From Amoebophrya sp. A120 (taxonomy: Eukaryota > Sar > Dinophyceae > Syndiniales > Amoebophryaceae): a stretch of 64,000 nt of DNA. The first letter of the stretch is position 1; the number at the start of each line of letters is the position of its first letter. Position numbers and translations under genes: made by a program. The notes beneath the pieces are model-generated. The model was not told the origin of the DNA and searched no databases. It saw nothing but the letters and a program-made list of their open reading frames with translations. Below are positions 22,495-33,931 of the stretch, in pieces. The DNA is taken from NCBI GenBank assembly GCA_905178155.1, contig CAJINV010000004.1:1116881-1180880 (forward strand). Direction: 5' to 3'.

Positions 22495-25400
22495 TTACAG
22501 GTCCTCCTCGTCGACTTTCATAGTACTTCTTTTCACAACTTCCGATGAAGCAGACAGGGTCTTATTAAAGAGCGTTGCTGGGTCACTTCTGTTTTGTTTC
22601 ATTTCTACTACTTGATCCACAGCCTGCTTCTCACTTTTGCCTTGTTCATTCCTTCTCGGACTCCGGCTCCGAGACTTGGTTCGGTAAACAAACACTTCCT
22701 TTTTCAGATTGTAATCACGCAACAGATAGGTACTGGCGTCATCTTCCGAAACAGAAGTTGTACGACCTTGTTGCGGTTGTATCCTCGCGGGCATAGGTTT
22801 GGGTAGTTGTACTAGAGAAGATGTTGTTTTTCTTGAAGAAAAAGCCGCATTTTCTTTTTCGTTTTCGTCCACCGTTCTTGCACCACTCTTCGGACCTGTA
22901 CCGTGTGGCGACGAAGGTGCTCCACCGGGGTTGTAGACCACTGTTGCAACCACCCTTTCTTGCGCTCCTGCTTCTCTTTCGCTGCTCCTTTTCTTTTCCC
23001 TCTCTGTCTTTTCCTTCTCCAGTTCTTTCTCCCGCTCCAGAAAAAACGGATTTTGGTTCAAGTCGGCCCCGTCAGGGATTTGCGGTGGCTGGAGCATATC
23101 AACTGCAAATATGTCTGGGTCTGGAGAGCTGCAAGGTTTGCCATGCTTGGCTACCATGACTCTCAAGTCTGTCATGCGCGTTCTTACCCAAAAGCCCCAT
23201 CCTTCTGTCATGCAGAAGCTCACTTTGTCTTTGTCATGCAGAAACAAAATAGAACAAAACACTGTAGCGCCTCCAAAACTTGTCATGCTTGGCAGTCAAT
23301 TCAGCCGTCGTCGTCTTTGTTCTCCATCCGCATCACAAGTTTCCAGACCCAGACAAATTTGCAATGCATAGAACACACTCATGGTCCATTTGTTCACGCG
23401 GTTGTTCACCTTCCAACAGTCCTCTAAATGTCGCTTCAGCTCCGGCATGGTCAGCGCTGCGAACTGATCAAGTGCAAAAATGTCTGGGCCTGGAAGATTC
23501 TGAGACTTGTCACGCACGGTTTGCATGAGCCATCATGATGTCTGTGATGCATGCCCTAGCGTCACAGGTTTTTTGAGGGATTCTTGATGCCTATTCCGCA
23601 TGACAAATGCCCTCTACGCGTAGCAAAAATCAGAAGTCTTTTGTTGCTCATGCAACGCAAATTTTTTAGACATCCAAATGCAACATCACAAGTTGCATTC
23701 TTCCAGACCCAGACATTTTTGCATTTGATAGAACTGCCCGCAGACGCAGTGCAGGTGCTTTCGCCGAAGATTTGCTTCGAAAGAAACGCAGCACTCCTGG
23801 ATATCGAAAGGAAAAATCCCCCCTCCCCATATCAAAACGGAATCTCTGATGCTGGATTTGCGTACACAAGTCAGCTTTGTATTGCAGGAAGGCACTGCGG
23901 CCAGATCCCCGCGCTAGGTAGGGGCGTATGGGTCTAGTTGTTCAGCATGGCAAACGGCTCCCCTGTAGGCCCCAGAGCATGACTAATCGCTTCCATAATG
24001 GGGCGGAAGCTTCTGCCCTTGTCTTCCTGCAAGACAAATGTGGTCTGTGCCCTCAAATCAGCAATACAAATTTTCGAAAACATACCTTTTCAATATGGGG
24101 AGGGGGAGTTTTCCCTTTCAATACTGGATGTACCCCTCGAGAGTGGAAAACGCGACGTTGCGGCCCTGCAGGATTTCCAGCACCTTCTATGACAGTGCAC
24201 AACTCCCCTCCCTCTCATTTGTATAGCGTAAACGGCAATACAAGCATCAGCAAAAGTGCCGGCCTTGCATGACAAATTTGCACTGGAGTGTAGTGCTATT
24301 TGGGCTACCAGAACTTGTCATGCAAACAGTGCCAAGAGGCACAGCCTGGATTTGGGATTTTGCATGACAAATGAGGGGGATGCTGGGGAGTTGTGCACTC
24401 TCATACCTTCCAAATTGGAATCAGAAAGGGAGCTTGGAAGGAAAACCAGTGCTTGCGGTTTTTCAAATTCGCCGAGACAAAATCCGTGGAGATAATGTGA
24501 CAGTGAAGTTGCTGCAGCGACGGCTTCGCGTGGACGCCGTGCTTGTAGTGGGTGACTTCGTCTATGCTCCGAAAAAAAGTTGTCTCCTTTCATCTGCATA
24601 AGAATTGCACAGTGTTTACCTCTACGAACAATACTGCATGGCAAAGCTGTCATTAGGCTGACCCTGAGGATCAGCGTCAGCCTAATCCTAAAAAATTGGC
24701 ATTACAACACGCGTCCACTACTTAAATCATATATACTCAATTGCCAAATTCGAATTCCGGCGCAATTCCTACTCGTGCAAAGACGGACTTTTTCCATGCG
24801 TACCCTTCACGATGGACTTAGTGTTATTCCCTTCTGCTTTTTCTCGTTTCGTGGGAAACAGCCGGCGCAGGATTCGTTGGATGCGCGCAATGTACTGCTG
24901 CAGTCGCAGATAGAAGTCGATGTTCTTTTCGGTATTGGTTGCAGCTTCGGTGTGTTGAGACGCGGCTCTTACAGTGCTCTCCAGGTCGCTGGTGGGGCCA
25001 CCTCCCTGCTTTTTTGCATTTGTGGTACAACTGTCGCTCTTGGTCTGGGAACTAGAGCTAGACGAGTTCATTTTATTGCTGTGACCGAGTAGTTCCGTCT
25101 TGGTGGCCACCGTGGAGATAATTTTAAGTTTTTCCAGTGCTTCTTCGGCTCCTTTATCAGCCCACTGTTCAGCTGCACCGTTCTTTTCCTGATCCTGCAC
25201 ACCACCCACATCTTCTTTTCGCGCAGATGAACTTGAACTTTTTGTCCTCGTCGGGGTTAACATTAGCTCCCGCACTTGCTTTGGCAGTACCAGGAGATGC
25301 ACCTTCGCTTTCGGATACCCGTCGTAAATCGTGACAAACTCCTCGCTTTCGTGAAAAACAAACACCTTGTATTTCTCCTCCTCGTAGAGCTTTTTCTGCA

Positions 25401-25707
25401 CAAAAGTCTTCAAATACAGCGAGAAATGGCTCGCGGGCCAGGTAAACTTGCCGCTCTTCGGCGGGTTCCAGAGGATAAAACGGTCCTGCTGGTCCTCGTG
25501 GTGCGCTTGTAAATTGGTGTTCATTTTTGCGAGGATCTTCACAGGCTGCTGCTCTACTTGGCCCTCCGAGCTGCGGTTGTAGTTCTGGACTGGCTGGAAG
25601 TCAACCTGGTTCTTCGTCCCTTGGACGACTGAGCGTGGCGGTATTAAAGCGGCATTTGGCTCTTCTAGTTCCCCGGCTGGGCAAGAACTTCGGCCTGCCG
25701 AGGACAT
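22495..25707 (-). CDS. APTX: Aprataxin-like DNA repair protein (HIT domain plus zinc finger)
   Basis: Aprataxin removes AMP from abortive DNA ligation ends. The N-terminal exon (from 25707) gives FILWNPPKSGKF, KVFVFHESEEFVTIYDGYP and KAKVHLLVLPKQ, the first half of the HIT fold, then a Ser/Thr-rich insert. Exon 2 carries THYKHGVHAKPSLQQLHCHI followed by ISTDFVSANLKNRKHWFSFQ, matching the aprataxin active-site strand and its 'LKNKKHW' element. Next come the C-terminal helix (WKVLEILQGRN) and a zinc-finger-like segment HLHCVCGQF...MPELKRHLEDCW. A charged tail is specific to this protein (REKELEKEKTEREKKR, RSRSPRRN). Four introners interrupt the second half, and all joins keep frame. One splits the zinc finger. 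The finger shows CxC where the family usually has CxxC. No FHA domain is seen. Confidence 0.88.
23097..23370. mobile_element. Introner, family A
   Basis: Carries ATGTCTGGGTCTGGA and the inverted TCCAGACCCAGACA. The flanks GAGCA and GAACA match at 4 of 5 bases. In the aprataxin gene, after the zinc finger. Confidence 0.85.
23461..23730. mobile_element. Introner, family A
   Basis: The left end is altered (GATC instead of TATC) before AAGTGCAAAAATGTCTGGG; the right end is TTTTTGCATTTGATA. Flanked by GAACT. It splits the aprataxin zinc finger between VCGQF and AALTMPE, and removal keeps frame. Confidence 0.9.
23802..24123. mobile_element. Introner, family B
   Basis: Starts TATCGAAAGGAAAAATCC; the right end is TTTTCCCTTTCAATA, with CTCCCCATATC inside each end. 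Flanked by CTGGA. Joins GYIQ to ECCVSF in aprataxin. Confidence 0.9.
24188..24404. mobile_element. Introner, family G
   Basis: Starts TATGACAGTGCACAACTCCC; the right end is GGGGAGTTGTGCACTCTCATA minus its last base group. Flanked by CCTTC. Joins PIWK to VLEILQG in aprataxin. Confidence 0.9.
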
Positions 25708-26544
25708 TCTGATGAAAGTTAGTTGTACATATTGCTGTTGATTGTTTTTCAGCCTTTAAAAACAATTGAATTGGTAGAAAGAAAGAACGAGAACTGGATG
25801 AATAGAGATACTTACCTGTGGGGAGTTGCGCTGAAATCGATTCTAATCCACCTTCTTCGGTTTCATATAATCTTTCTCCGAGAACAAATATCCGAGGGCG
25901 TCAAGAACTCCAGTTGTGCATGATAGTAAACCTAAACGGCCCGTCTATTTTTTTAGTACTTATTTCTATTTTCATCACGTACAGTACTCTTGAAATAAAC
26001 CTGAACACGACTGGTTAAGTTCGCACCTCAAGCGTGTCAATCGATGCTCCCTTTTCATCTTCCGGGCCTTTTTTTCTATTTTCTCGAAGCGGGACCAAAT
26101 GTGTGTCGGTCTCTTTCTTTTTTGACACTGGAAGTTAGACATTAGTGCTCCATGTCATGTGATGATACTGTAGGGGGTCGTGAGTGATTGTGATCATGCC
26201 TGAATATTCTCTTCAACCGTGCTTCTAGGTTCTCAGGCTCTTTCGGTGGATAAAACTCAGATACAAACCAACTTGCTGGGTAAAGTGATATTTTAGTGCT
26301 CTGGCTCTGCTCACAAGGCAGTAAGCCAACGTAAATACGTGTTACGATAAATCGGTATTATGCACCGGAATACATTTCAAACAATAGCGAATAGCAATAG
26401 ATTGAGCGTGGTGCATGTTCTGAAATTATGGTGGGTCCTCGGGTGGAAAGTACTGATGTGTATAGAGAACTAATTCGCTTTCTACGCGACGACAAAGTAT
26501 ATGATAATGAAAATCAGCAGCCTGTCCTCCCGACTTACAATTTT
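25708..26544. other. Intergenic region
   Basis: AT-rich, with no supported gene or introner. A short pyrimidine-rich stretch lies near 26075-26125. Confidence 0.5.
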
Positions 26545-28169
26545 TCAATCGTCGCCTGATTCGCTGGACGTCCCGCTTGTCTTGCCGTCTTTCTTATCCT
26601 TTTTCTTTTTCTGGCTCTTGTTTTGGCTTTTATTTTTGTCCTTGTCTTTATCCTTGTCCTTCTTTGACTTTGACTTGTTTACACCAGATGCTGTGACGTC
26701 TTCCTCTTTGTCGTCTTTCGACGACTTCTTAGACTTGTTGCTCTTATTTTGTTTCTTCTTTGTCGTACTACTATCCTGGTCATCACTGGTGGTGCTCTCT
26801 CCTCCTCTATCCTTCGAGCTCAGGTTACTTTTTATCATACTCTGGTCCTCGTCACTGCTTCCCTTTCGTTCAGCCTTTTCGCCCCGGGCCCCCCCGGCAC
26901 TGCTGTTGTATAATGCAGCCGCCATGACGGGCGCGCCAACCGAGGAAAGTCGGGTGCTACCCCAAATCTTCTGTTGTGTCTTGCTGCGCGGGATCCAGCA
27001 CCACAGGGCGTATCCTGAGTAAAAACGTCCCCACCCCATAGTCAAGTTGCGAACTCTGCAACACAAATCCAGAAGTTTTGGAAGCCATGCATGACAATTT
27101 CGTCTTTGTAGTGTAGTGCAGGTTAGCTTTAGCAAGGACAGTCGCATGACAAACCCATCTCCTCGTCCTGTTTACAGCATTACACATGCCAAAACACGAT
27201 TGGAAATCAATGCCTCTCATGTAGATGCGCATTACAAATGTTCCTGTCATTGCAAATCTGCACGACAACTCTGGGGTGGGGGCGTTTTTACTCAGAATAG
27301 GGCGTAACACATGCTCACTGGGGGGTCGACCAACGAGATCAGCGTGTCCGCCAGGTCGTCCAGTCCCTGCCACGCGTAGATCACCGTAAAGGGAAACCAG
27401 AACTTGCAACAGGGGTCGTGGGGGTGGCAGTTGCAGCAGCACAGCCACTTTTCCCCCGCGGGCTCCGCGCTCCACTTCTTTTGCACCTTATGACAGTGCA
27501 CAACTCCCCCTCACCCTCATTTGTCACGCAAAATCTCAAGCCCAGTCGCTGCCTTGTGGCACTGTTTGCGTGACAAATTCCGGAAGCCCAAACAGTACTA
27601 CATTAGGTAAGTTATAGATTTGTCATGCATAGGCTCCATGTGCGCTGGTGTTTGTATTGCTGTTCATGCCATACAAATGAGGGGGAGGGGGAGTTGTGCA
27701 CTTTAATACACCTTCACCGGCTGCCAAAAGTAAATACCGAACAGCGAGGCGGCGGGCGGGATATCAAATGCAAATATGTCTGGGTCTACAAACTTGTGAT
27801 GCTGGTTCGCGAATGTTGATGACGCCACAATTGGCACTCCAGCATGACAAATTTCTGAGGTGCTGGGTGTTGTCTAGTCTGCATGACGAACTGCGTTCTT
27901 GCATCACAGAAAAATGAGGCTTTTGGGTGACGTGCATGACAGGCTTGAGAGTCATGCTAGCCGAGCATGACAAATCCTGCACTCTCCTCCAGACCCAGAC
28001 ATATTTGCAATGCATACGGGAAGACTAGACACAACAGCGTGCTGCAGAGCACGGGGAACACCTCGTCGCAGCCCTGCCACGCCCAGATGGCCGAGGGCGT
28101 GAAGCAGCCACGGCAAAAGTTGCCGCGGGGATCGTACCCCTCCGTCATCTTCGTCTCGGCCATTGACAT
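26545..28169 (-). CDS. Cys-rich membrane protein with two AWQG repeats (copy A)
   Basis: The start is MSMAETKM at 28169. Repeat 1 reads DPRGNFCRGCFTPSAIWAWQ then GCDEVFPVLCSTLLCLVFPP, ending in IYFWQPVKVQKKW. Repeat 2 reads WLCCCNCHPHDPCCKFWFPF, VIYAWQGLDDLADTLISL, and WCWIPRSKTQQKIW. Hydrophobic stretches after each AWQG motif suggest membrane segments, with the Cys clusters at their edges. The C-terminal 130 residues are a Ser/Asp/Lys-rich tail with long KKDK runs, probably cytosolic. Three introners split it, and every join preserves frame and the repeat pattern. A paralogue with the same two-repeat layout is at 47149-47913. The FCPC-like motif in the paralogue recalls PLAC8-type proteins, but the similarity is weak. 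Function is unknown. Confidence 0.8.
27011..27300. mobile_element. Introner, family C
   Basis: Starts TATCCTGAGTAAAAACGTCC; the right end is GGCGTTTTTACTCAGAATA. Flanked by GGGCG. Joins MCYA to LWCWIPR in the AWQG protein. In sense the repeat is CGCCC, so no GT-AG pair can be placed at the duplication. Confidence 0.92.
27489..27708. mobile_element. Introner, family G
   Basis: Starts TATGACAGTGCACAACTCCC; the right end is GGGAGTTGTGCACTTTAATA. Flanked by CACCT. Joins WQPVKV to QKKW in frame. Confidence 0.92.
27762..28016. mobile_element. Introner, family A
   Basis: Starts TATCAAATGCAAATATGTC; the right end is GACATATTTGCAATGCATA. Flanked by CGGGA. Joins LCLVFP to PAASLFG in frame. Confidence 0.92.
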
Positions 28170-29556
28170 GATATTGGTTGTTTGGGTAAGTTGGTAGTTT
28201 CTTGACAGAAGATTCTAGACGGTCGTGCGACAAAAGTTCAAATCTGTCAGAGGAAGTCGGAAACAACCAGTACCAGATGAAGGAGGCTTACTGCTACGAC
28301 GTTGTTGTACTTCTACTTTCTCTTTCGAGCGGCTCCAAGTAAATTCAGTCTGGCTATTAACAAGTACTTACTTAAAAAAGGACGAAGAAACATCGTGCGG
28401 CGGGTGGTCCTCACGTTCTTTCAGCGAAGTAAAAACTACATAATTTTGCAAGAGGGTACAACTAGCTGCAGTGTAATTATCGGTGGAAAAGGAAAATCAT
28501 CATGAAAAGTATCACTACACTGTTGTCAAATGCAACACGCAAGACGATATCAACGAAAACTGAACGAAAGTGCGCACGGCACGATAACCGATTTTTGTAA
28601 ACACTGGCATACGATAGTTACGTTCCACCACTTCGCATCAACGATAACCGAGCCGGGACAAACGCAAACCAAAAGCGGCACGTGTACGAAATAGTATACT
28701 ATAGTATTTAAAGCTGAAACGCAGTATGTGCAGGTTTAGAGAGAGACTCACCCTCAGGCTCAGGCCGGTTTGAAGAGGCATGCTAATTTCATCAAAACCG
28801 AAAATCTCGAGAAACTAACTTGTACCGATCGAAACAAACTGGCTGGACGATGGAAAGAAAGCTGTAGGGGAGTTGGACGAAGCGATATAGAGACGAAACC
28901 GATTATATCCAATCTTTGGCAAAGCCTTGTTTGGTTTGAAAAGAAAGGACTAACGCCGCACTGCGTTGCTGGCCCGTTGTCGTGTCGTGAACAGTATAGC
29001 ATGCTTCAACACAAGTATGGTAGTTTCCCCGGCGTTAGAAGTCTTCGCGGAGGACACGAATGTTTCTACTTAAGTGATCTTTAGTCATAGTCTCGCCCAG
29101 GGTCTAAAGAAAAAATTACTTGTTGCATTACTATGCTTGGTTTTCTCGTTGGGGTGGGAGATCGTGAAGAATATTTATTTCTTTAATGAGAACAGAATGC
29201 CTTTTCGTTTTCCTTCATGAAATAAAATGCGAAAGGACAAAATGTTAATTCTTTTCAGGAAGGAGTCAAACATGGACTGAGACTTTATTTCAGGAGACGC
29301 ATTGGGATACAGATGCTCTTTGGATTAGTATGGGGTCTGCACTAGAAATAAATCCGATATTATTCTAGAATTGAAAACAAAAATGTTAATTGTGTGCAAA
29401 AAAAAAAAACAGCTTCTTCTGTAGACTGCACCCGCTTGCCTGATGTACTTCATCCTCATCTTCATCTCTTTCCGGTTGACAGTGTTCATCACAAGGTCTT
29501 CCTCGTATCGACAATGATAAATGTGTGACAACAGAACAAGACCTCCCAACACCTGC
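28170..29556. other. Intergenic region
   Basis: AT-rich with a poly-A tract near 29399. A 104-codon plus-strand frame at 28770-29084 has no recognisable features. No introner is present. Confidence 0.45.
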
Positions 29557-30880
29557 TCAGTCGTCGCTGTCCTCCTCCGTTGTGGTCAGAAAGTCCTCCT
29601 GCTTAAAATTGGAGCTCGGCTGCGTCTGCGCCCCCCCGCCTCCCACGGATTTATTCGCCGCCGCGCCCCCGGCGGGCAAGCCGCTCGGCTGGGCCTTGAG
29701 CATGATCTGGCTCTTTTTCATCTCGTTGGCCGCCTCCCGGGTGGAGGAGGGCTGCGCGGCCATGCTGCCTGGCCCCTTGATCTGGCTCCCCGGGTCGAAC
29801 AGGTCCGACCGCGGGAACTCGCGGCTCCCCTCGGACTCCCGATTTTCCTCGTGGCCGGGGAACGCCACGGGCTGGTAGACCGTGGGCGGGGCGTTGTTCT
29901 TAGACGAGAGGGACAAAAACGAATCGCCGGATTTCACCGAAGACTGCGGCGGCGAGTAGTTCGACGGCATCACGTAATTGCTGTTCGGCTGCTTGTTCGA
30001 CGTCGCCACGGAGTTGGGGAACGCGGAGGTGTGCGGCGATCCCGGCGTCGCCCCCTTGGGCGGGTCCTTGTTGATGAAGACCGGCCCACTGCCCGGATTG
30101 GTGCTACTCGGACCTCCTCCTGCGTTGGCGGCGGCGGACCCCGGCGCGCTTCCCGGTTGTTTGTTTGGGGTGGCCAGCTCCGCCGCGTTGGGGTAGGCAA
30201 TCACGCTCCCCGACCCCACCTGCGGCGCCGCTTGCCCCACCGGCATGGCGGAGTAGGACTGTTTCACCGCCGCGACGGGCGCGCCCACCCGCGAAGTGTT
30301 CATGGCCGCCAGCTATCAACTGCAAAAATGTCTGGGTCTGGAAGAGTCGGGGCTTGTCATGCACATTTTGCATGGCCCGTGAGGTCTGTGATGCTGGTGC
30401 TAGCATTACAGATTTTTTGAGAGCTTCTTGATGCTGATTACGCATGAGAAATGACTTCTCCGCGTGCCAAGAGGTGACTCCTCTTGCTGCTCATGCAACA
30501 CAGATATTTTTAGAATCCACGCACAGCATTACGAGTTCAACTCTTCCAGACCCAGACATATTTGCAATCCATACCAGCCGCGCCAGCTCGTCCTTCTTCG
30601 ACGGCACCGATGCGCCCCCGCACAAGCAGGGGCAGCAGCCGGCGCCGGCATCGACGCTGTCACGGGCCGCGGCGGAGCCGACGACGCCGCTCCGCATGAT
30701 CCCGCTGCCCTGCGCAGAAAGGGACGAGGGGGTGGCCTGGTTCGCCGAGCCCTCCGGCCGCTTCTGGTGCTGTCCGGAACCGCTCGCCCTGGAGGACCTG
30801 GACCCACCAACTTTTACAGACCCGTAGGTAAAATTGGCCGAACCACCCGCAGCCGCAGTGCGCTCCCCACGAGGCGACAT
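29557..30880 (-). CDS. Low-complexity Ser/Pro/Gly/Asn-rich protein
   Basis: About 350 residues in two exons joined across one introner, where the join restores DELARLAAMN. The start MSPRGERTAAAGG at 30880 is my choice; an in-frame ATG at 30937 is possible. A CCPCLCGG motif lies near the end of exon 1. The rest is rich in Pro, Ser, Gly and Asn and ends in an acidic tail (TTTEEDSDD). No membrane segment or signal peptide is clear. The composition fits a disordered protein. No family is recognised. GC content is clearly above that of the flanking intergenic DNA, and the minus-strand frame stays open through both exons, which supports coding. Confidence 0.6.
30314..30573. mobile_element. Introner, family A
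   Basis: Starts TATCAACTGCAAAAATGTC; the right end is GACATATTTGCAATCCATA. The sense duplication is GCTGG. This copy gives an exact GT-AG intron because the duplication starts and ends with G. Confidence 0.92.
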
Positions 30881-32230
30881 AGTGGTCGTGCTGGTCCTCG
30901 AAGTTCTATTCTGCGCCGGATCTACTTCTTCACGCACACGGACTGCTTTGGTATAGGGTAGTTCTTGGTTATCTTGTGTAAAAAGCAGAGTAGTTCTCCC
31001 CTAAGCACTGTGAGGACTTGGAACTATCTACTATTCGATTTCTGCTAGCGATGCCCAGCGCCGGAGGAAGGTCCTTCCCGAAAACGACCACCCGGCACCA
31101 CGACGACGACGTCAACAAGTTGTACCACGCCTGCTCACGACACTTGGCGGAGTTTTCCACGACGTCGCCTTTCTTTTTCCACGAATAAAAAGCGCCGCAT
31201 TTTCGTTGTCGTGTGATTCATGAGAGCTGCGACGATCGCTGAAACTGAGTTGATGAGAAGATAAACGGAGTTGTCGTTGCACTGTGAATGTGATACTAGT
31301 GGTAAAACACTACAAGCCAGGAAAAGTCAAAATCTTGCGGGTCGTCAAACAAAATGAAAATAGTTTACTGCGTGCAGAGAAAAACATAAAGAAACGTTAC
31401 TTTTGGGGTCGATAAGTACTTTTTCTGAACGAATGCAACGGGAGGCTCTCCCTGCTGTGAATGATGAGAAAAGACGCAAGTTGTTGTAATCTTCAATTTC
31501 AAAAATAAATATTGACGTGCGAAATTATACGCTTTGAAACGAGCGACAGGTGGACGTACGTAAATATGCACGAGGCAGCATACGTATGACTCGAAGCACG
31601 ACCGAAAATGTCAGACACGTAAACGAGTACGAACCGAAACACTTATTCATAGAAAATGGAATAAAGTCGCACGAAAAGGAGTACGGTAAAAATCTTCAAG
31701 ACAGAAATTATTTCAATTATTAGTACACCGCAGTGCTACGGCTCCACAAAACGAGAAAGTCAAAGAGACAGTGACCGACCATCGTGGCTTTAGTTCATGC
31801 TACACACCGAAGCAACCGAAACTGTTTTGGATTTGGGACGCAGATATTCAACCGAACACATTTGGCAAGCAGTGACGAGCAAGCTGGTGGACGATGAAGA
31901 CTCATAATGCCGCGCCATGTCAACATCCGCGGACCCAAATCAGGAACGAGGGCGGGTGCCAGGACCCGTGAAAATTTCTTCACAAACCGATAAACCGGAG
32001 AACAAGTGCGCTCACAGTCATACCTACACTGGGGACAAGTAAAGCGCTAGCCAGTCGGCAAAGCGGTCGACTCTATGGCAGCGAGTGTCCATGTCTCAGG
32101 GTCTATCTTTCTCTGCGGGCTCACTAAGCTGCGCATCTTCTACCCTACATCGATGATCGACGCTGCTCTCATTACCGAAAGCTTGCGTTTTTGGTATAAT
32201 TTCACTGCAGCGGCTTACTTCCTTCATCTT
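30881..32230. other. Intergenic region with a weak minus-strand frame
   Basis: A minus-strand frame at 30969-31160 (KCREQAWYNLL) looks protein-like but is short and isolated, with no recognised family. The remainder is AT-rich. Confidence 0.4.
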
Positions 32231-33931
32231 TCACTGCGCAACAATGTCGATGTTCGCCCGGTGGCTCGCCGGTTGGTTGCGCAGCTCCGCAATGTGCAGC
32301 TGTGCATCGCAGCTCGCCAGTCTCTCTTCGCTGCTCAAGCTCTTCAGAAGATGCACAACATGTCCCTGGTCACTTTGCTTCAGTGCGGGGAACAGGAATC
32401 CACTCTGCCGTGCACCCCCCGGCGCCGGAGACGATAATTCCGCCGAGCGGAAACGCAGCAGCTCGTCCAGTTTCGCGAGGTTCCCGTCGACGCTTTTTAC
32501 ATCATCTCCCGGGTAGTTGTAGTTCGGTGCTGCACTGTACATCTGAACATAGTGCTGCGCGCAGGCGAAGAGGAGGGTCGCGGCGGCTCCGCCGAGGGAA
32601 TAACCCGCGAAGTCCAGCTCGGAGCAGGTTGCCAGCGCGTTGGCCATCGGGGGTAGTCCGCACCGAAGCGCTACGCTCGCCTTGTCCGCGTAGCCCGAGT
32701 GCACCTGCTTCAGCGCCCCGCACCACTGGCCCTTCGGCGTGCTTTCCAGCGCGTTTGCAGACACCAACTCATCCACGCTGTTCGTCGGGGACAGAACGAG
32801 CACGCAGCGCCGGGTCGCGGTGTCTTGGAAGAGCGCGACGATGTCTTCGTCCAAAAGCGCGTCGGTCAGGGCATCGCGCGTCGCCACGGACACGCGCGCG
32901 ATGGGCCGGACCCGGAAATAGATGTGGCCGGGATCGAGAACCGTTTTCATCAGGCCGCCCGGCCCACGGCCCTCTCCGCCAACCTGCGTCGGGTACATGA
33001 GCGCCTGGTCGCGCCCCTCTTGCGGGAACACCAGATGCGTGTACGCCTGGGTCGGCTCCACCCGGTGTGCTTGCTCCAGATCCTTCGCGGTCGCGACGGA
33101 TATGCCAGCTGCGCCAGCGGCCCGCAGCAACCCTGTAACATACGCCGGCTCCATGTGCAGGTACGGGTTGTTCATGGGGCTGCGTTTGTTCATGTACATC
33201 AAGTCGGGCTGCGTTTGTTCGGCGGATGGTAGCACGGCGAGTTGTACATCGGCTGCTTCCCCAGTGGACACCAGGTAGTTTGTGGCGGGAACCAGATCCG
33301 CAAGCGGCAGCTGTTGCTCCACGATTTTTTCGTACACCTCGCCCCAGTCGCCGCCGGTGATGCCCCCATGCACCGGATTGGCCAGCGCGAGCTGAAGCGC
33401 GTCCATGGTTTTTGGGTGGTACCAGTCGCCCACTAGGAAGCTGGACTGCGCCCCGAAATCCAAGTCGTGCGGCTCGACGCAGTGCCCCGCGGAAGAGCCG
33501 CGGGCGGACGGTTCCCCAAATAAGCCGGGCGCAATTGCGGCCCCGCACTGCTCCGTCCACACGCGTAGACCTGGTAGTGGCGCGTTTTCAGGAATGGCAT
33601 CCGACAGCCAGTTTTTGTCATGTGTGATTTTAGGCGCGCCAAAGGTGTACACTTCGGCGATCCGCGGCTGCGTCCCCCCGAGCTGGTGCCCCGCATCTTC
33701 TACTTCTACGAGAGGAGCGAGGCCACTGGAGGTGCCCGGTAAGGTCGCAATCTGCTGTGCGAACAAGCTTTCTCTGTTTATTCCATGATCTACTTCATCG
33801 AACAGGGGTGTTGTGGCTAAATGCCAAGTGCTGTCCCGGCTAGCCAACGCCGCAACTTCTTGAGCAGATGCCTCTTGCTCTACTCGTGGCAACCGTGTAC
33901 TTAGCGGCCCCGTCAACAACGCTGGCATCAT
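32231..33931 (-). CDS. Class 3 lipase-like alpha/beta hydrolase with motifs in permuted order
   Basis: One uninterrupted frame of 566 residues in GC-rich sequence. The lipase-3 nucleophile motif GYSLGG (serine near residue 445) is followed by AAATLLFACAQH. It is preceded by CVLVLSPTNSVDEL and VHSGYADK, as in the first half of a lipase-3 domain. The block that normally follows the nucleophile, EVYTFGAPK (residues 93-101), lies near the N-terminus instead. It is followed by LRVWTEQCG and GDWYHPKTMD, where the catalytic Asp and His would be expected. The Asp position looks substituted. The order is therefore second half, linker of about 300 residues, then first half. An upstream frame at about 33950-34073 reads ALGLLVPAASAS, a possible signal peptide on a separate exon. 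Activity is uncertain. Alternatively the protein joins the halves of two neighbouring domains. Confidence 0.7.
   Translation of the reverse strand: MMPALLTGPLSTRLPRVEQEASAQEVAALASRDSTWHLATTPLFDEVDHGINRESLFAQQIATLPGTSSGLAPLVEVEDAGHQLGGTQPRIAEVYTFGAPKITHDKNWLSDAIPENAPLPGLRVWTEQCGAAIAPGLFGEPSARGSSAGHCVEPHDLDFGAQSSFLVGDWYHPKTMDALQLALANPVHGGITGGDWGEVYEKIVEQQLPLADLVPATNYLVSTGEAADVQLAVLPSAEQTQPDLMYMNKRSPMNNPYLHMEPAYVTGLLRAAGAAGISVATAKDLEQAHRVEPTQAYTHLVFPQEGRDQALMYPTQVGGEGRGPGGLMKTVLDPGHIYFRVRPIARVSVATRDALTDALLDEDIVALFQDTATRRCVLVLSPTNSVDELVSANALESTPKGQWCGALKQVHSGYADKASVALRCGLPPMANALATCSELDFAGYSLGGAAATLLFACAQHYVQMYSAAPNYNYPGDDVKSVDGNLAKLDELLRFRSAELSSPAPGGARQSGFLFPALKQSDQGHVVHLLKSLSSEERLASCDAQLHIAELRNQPASHRANIDIVAQ

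Noticed and set aside
23097-23730. Possible CRISPR array, because near-identical GTCTGGGTCTGGAA words recur at spaced intervals
   Set aside because: The words are paired inverted repeats at element ends with 5-bp target duplications inside eukaryotic exons, not regularly spaced direct repeats.
28770-29084. 104-codon plus-strand frame
   Set aside because: No family, no supporting exon pattern, AT-rich flanks; likely chance.
29521-30420. 299-codon plus-strand frame
   Set aside because: Antisense of the low-complexity protein, Arg-rich shadow, runs into an introner.
32302-33278. Long plus-strand frames (232, 177 and 118 codons) opposite the lipase-like gene
   Set aside because: Antisense shadows of a GC-rich coding region; composition is Arg/Pro-rich and family motifs are all on the minus strand.
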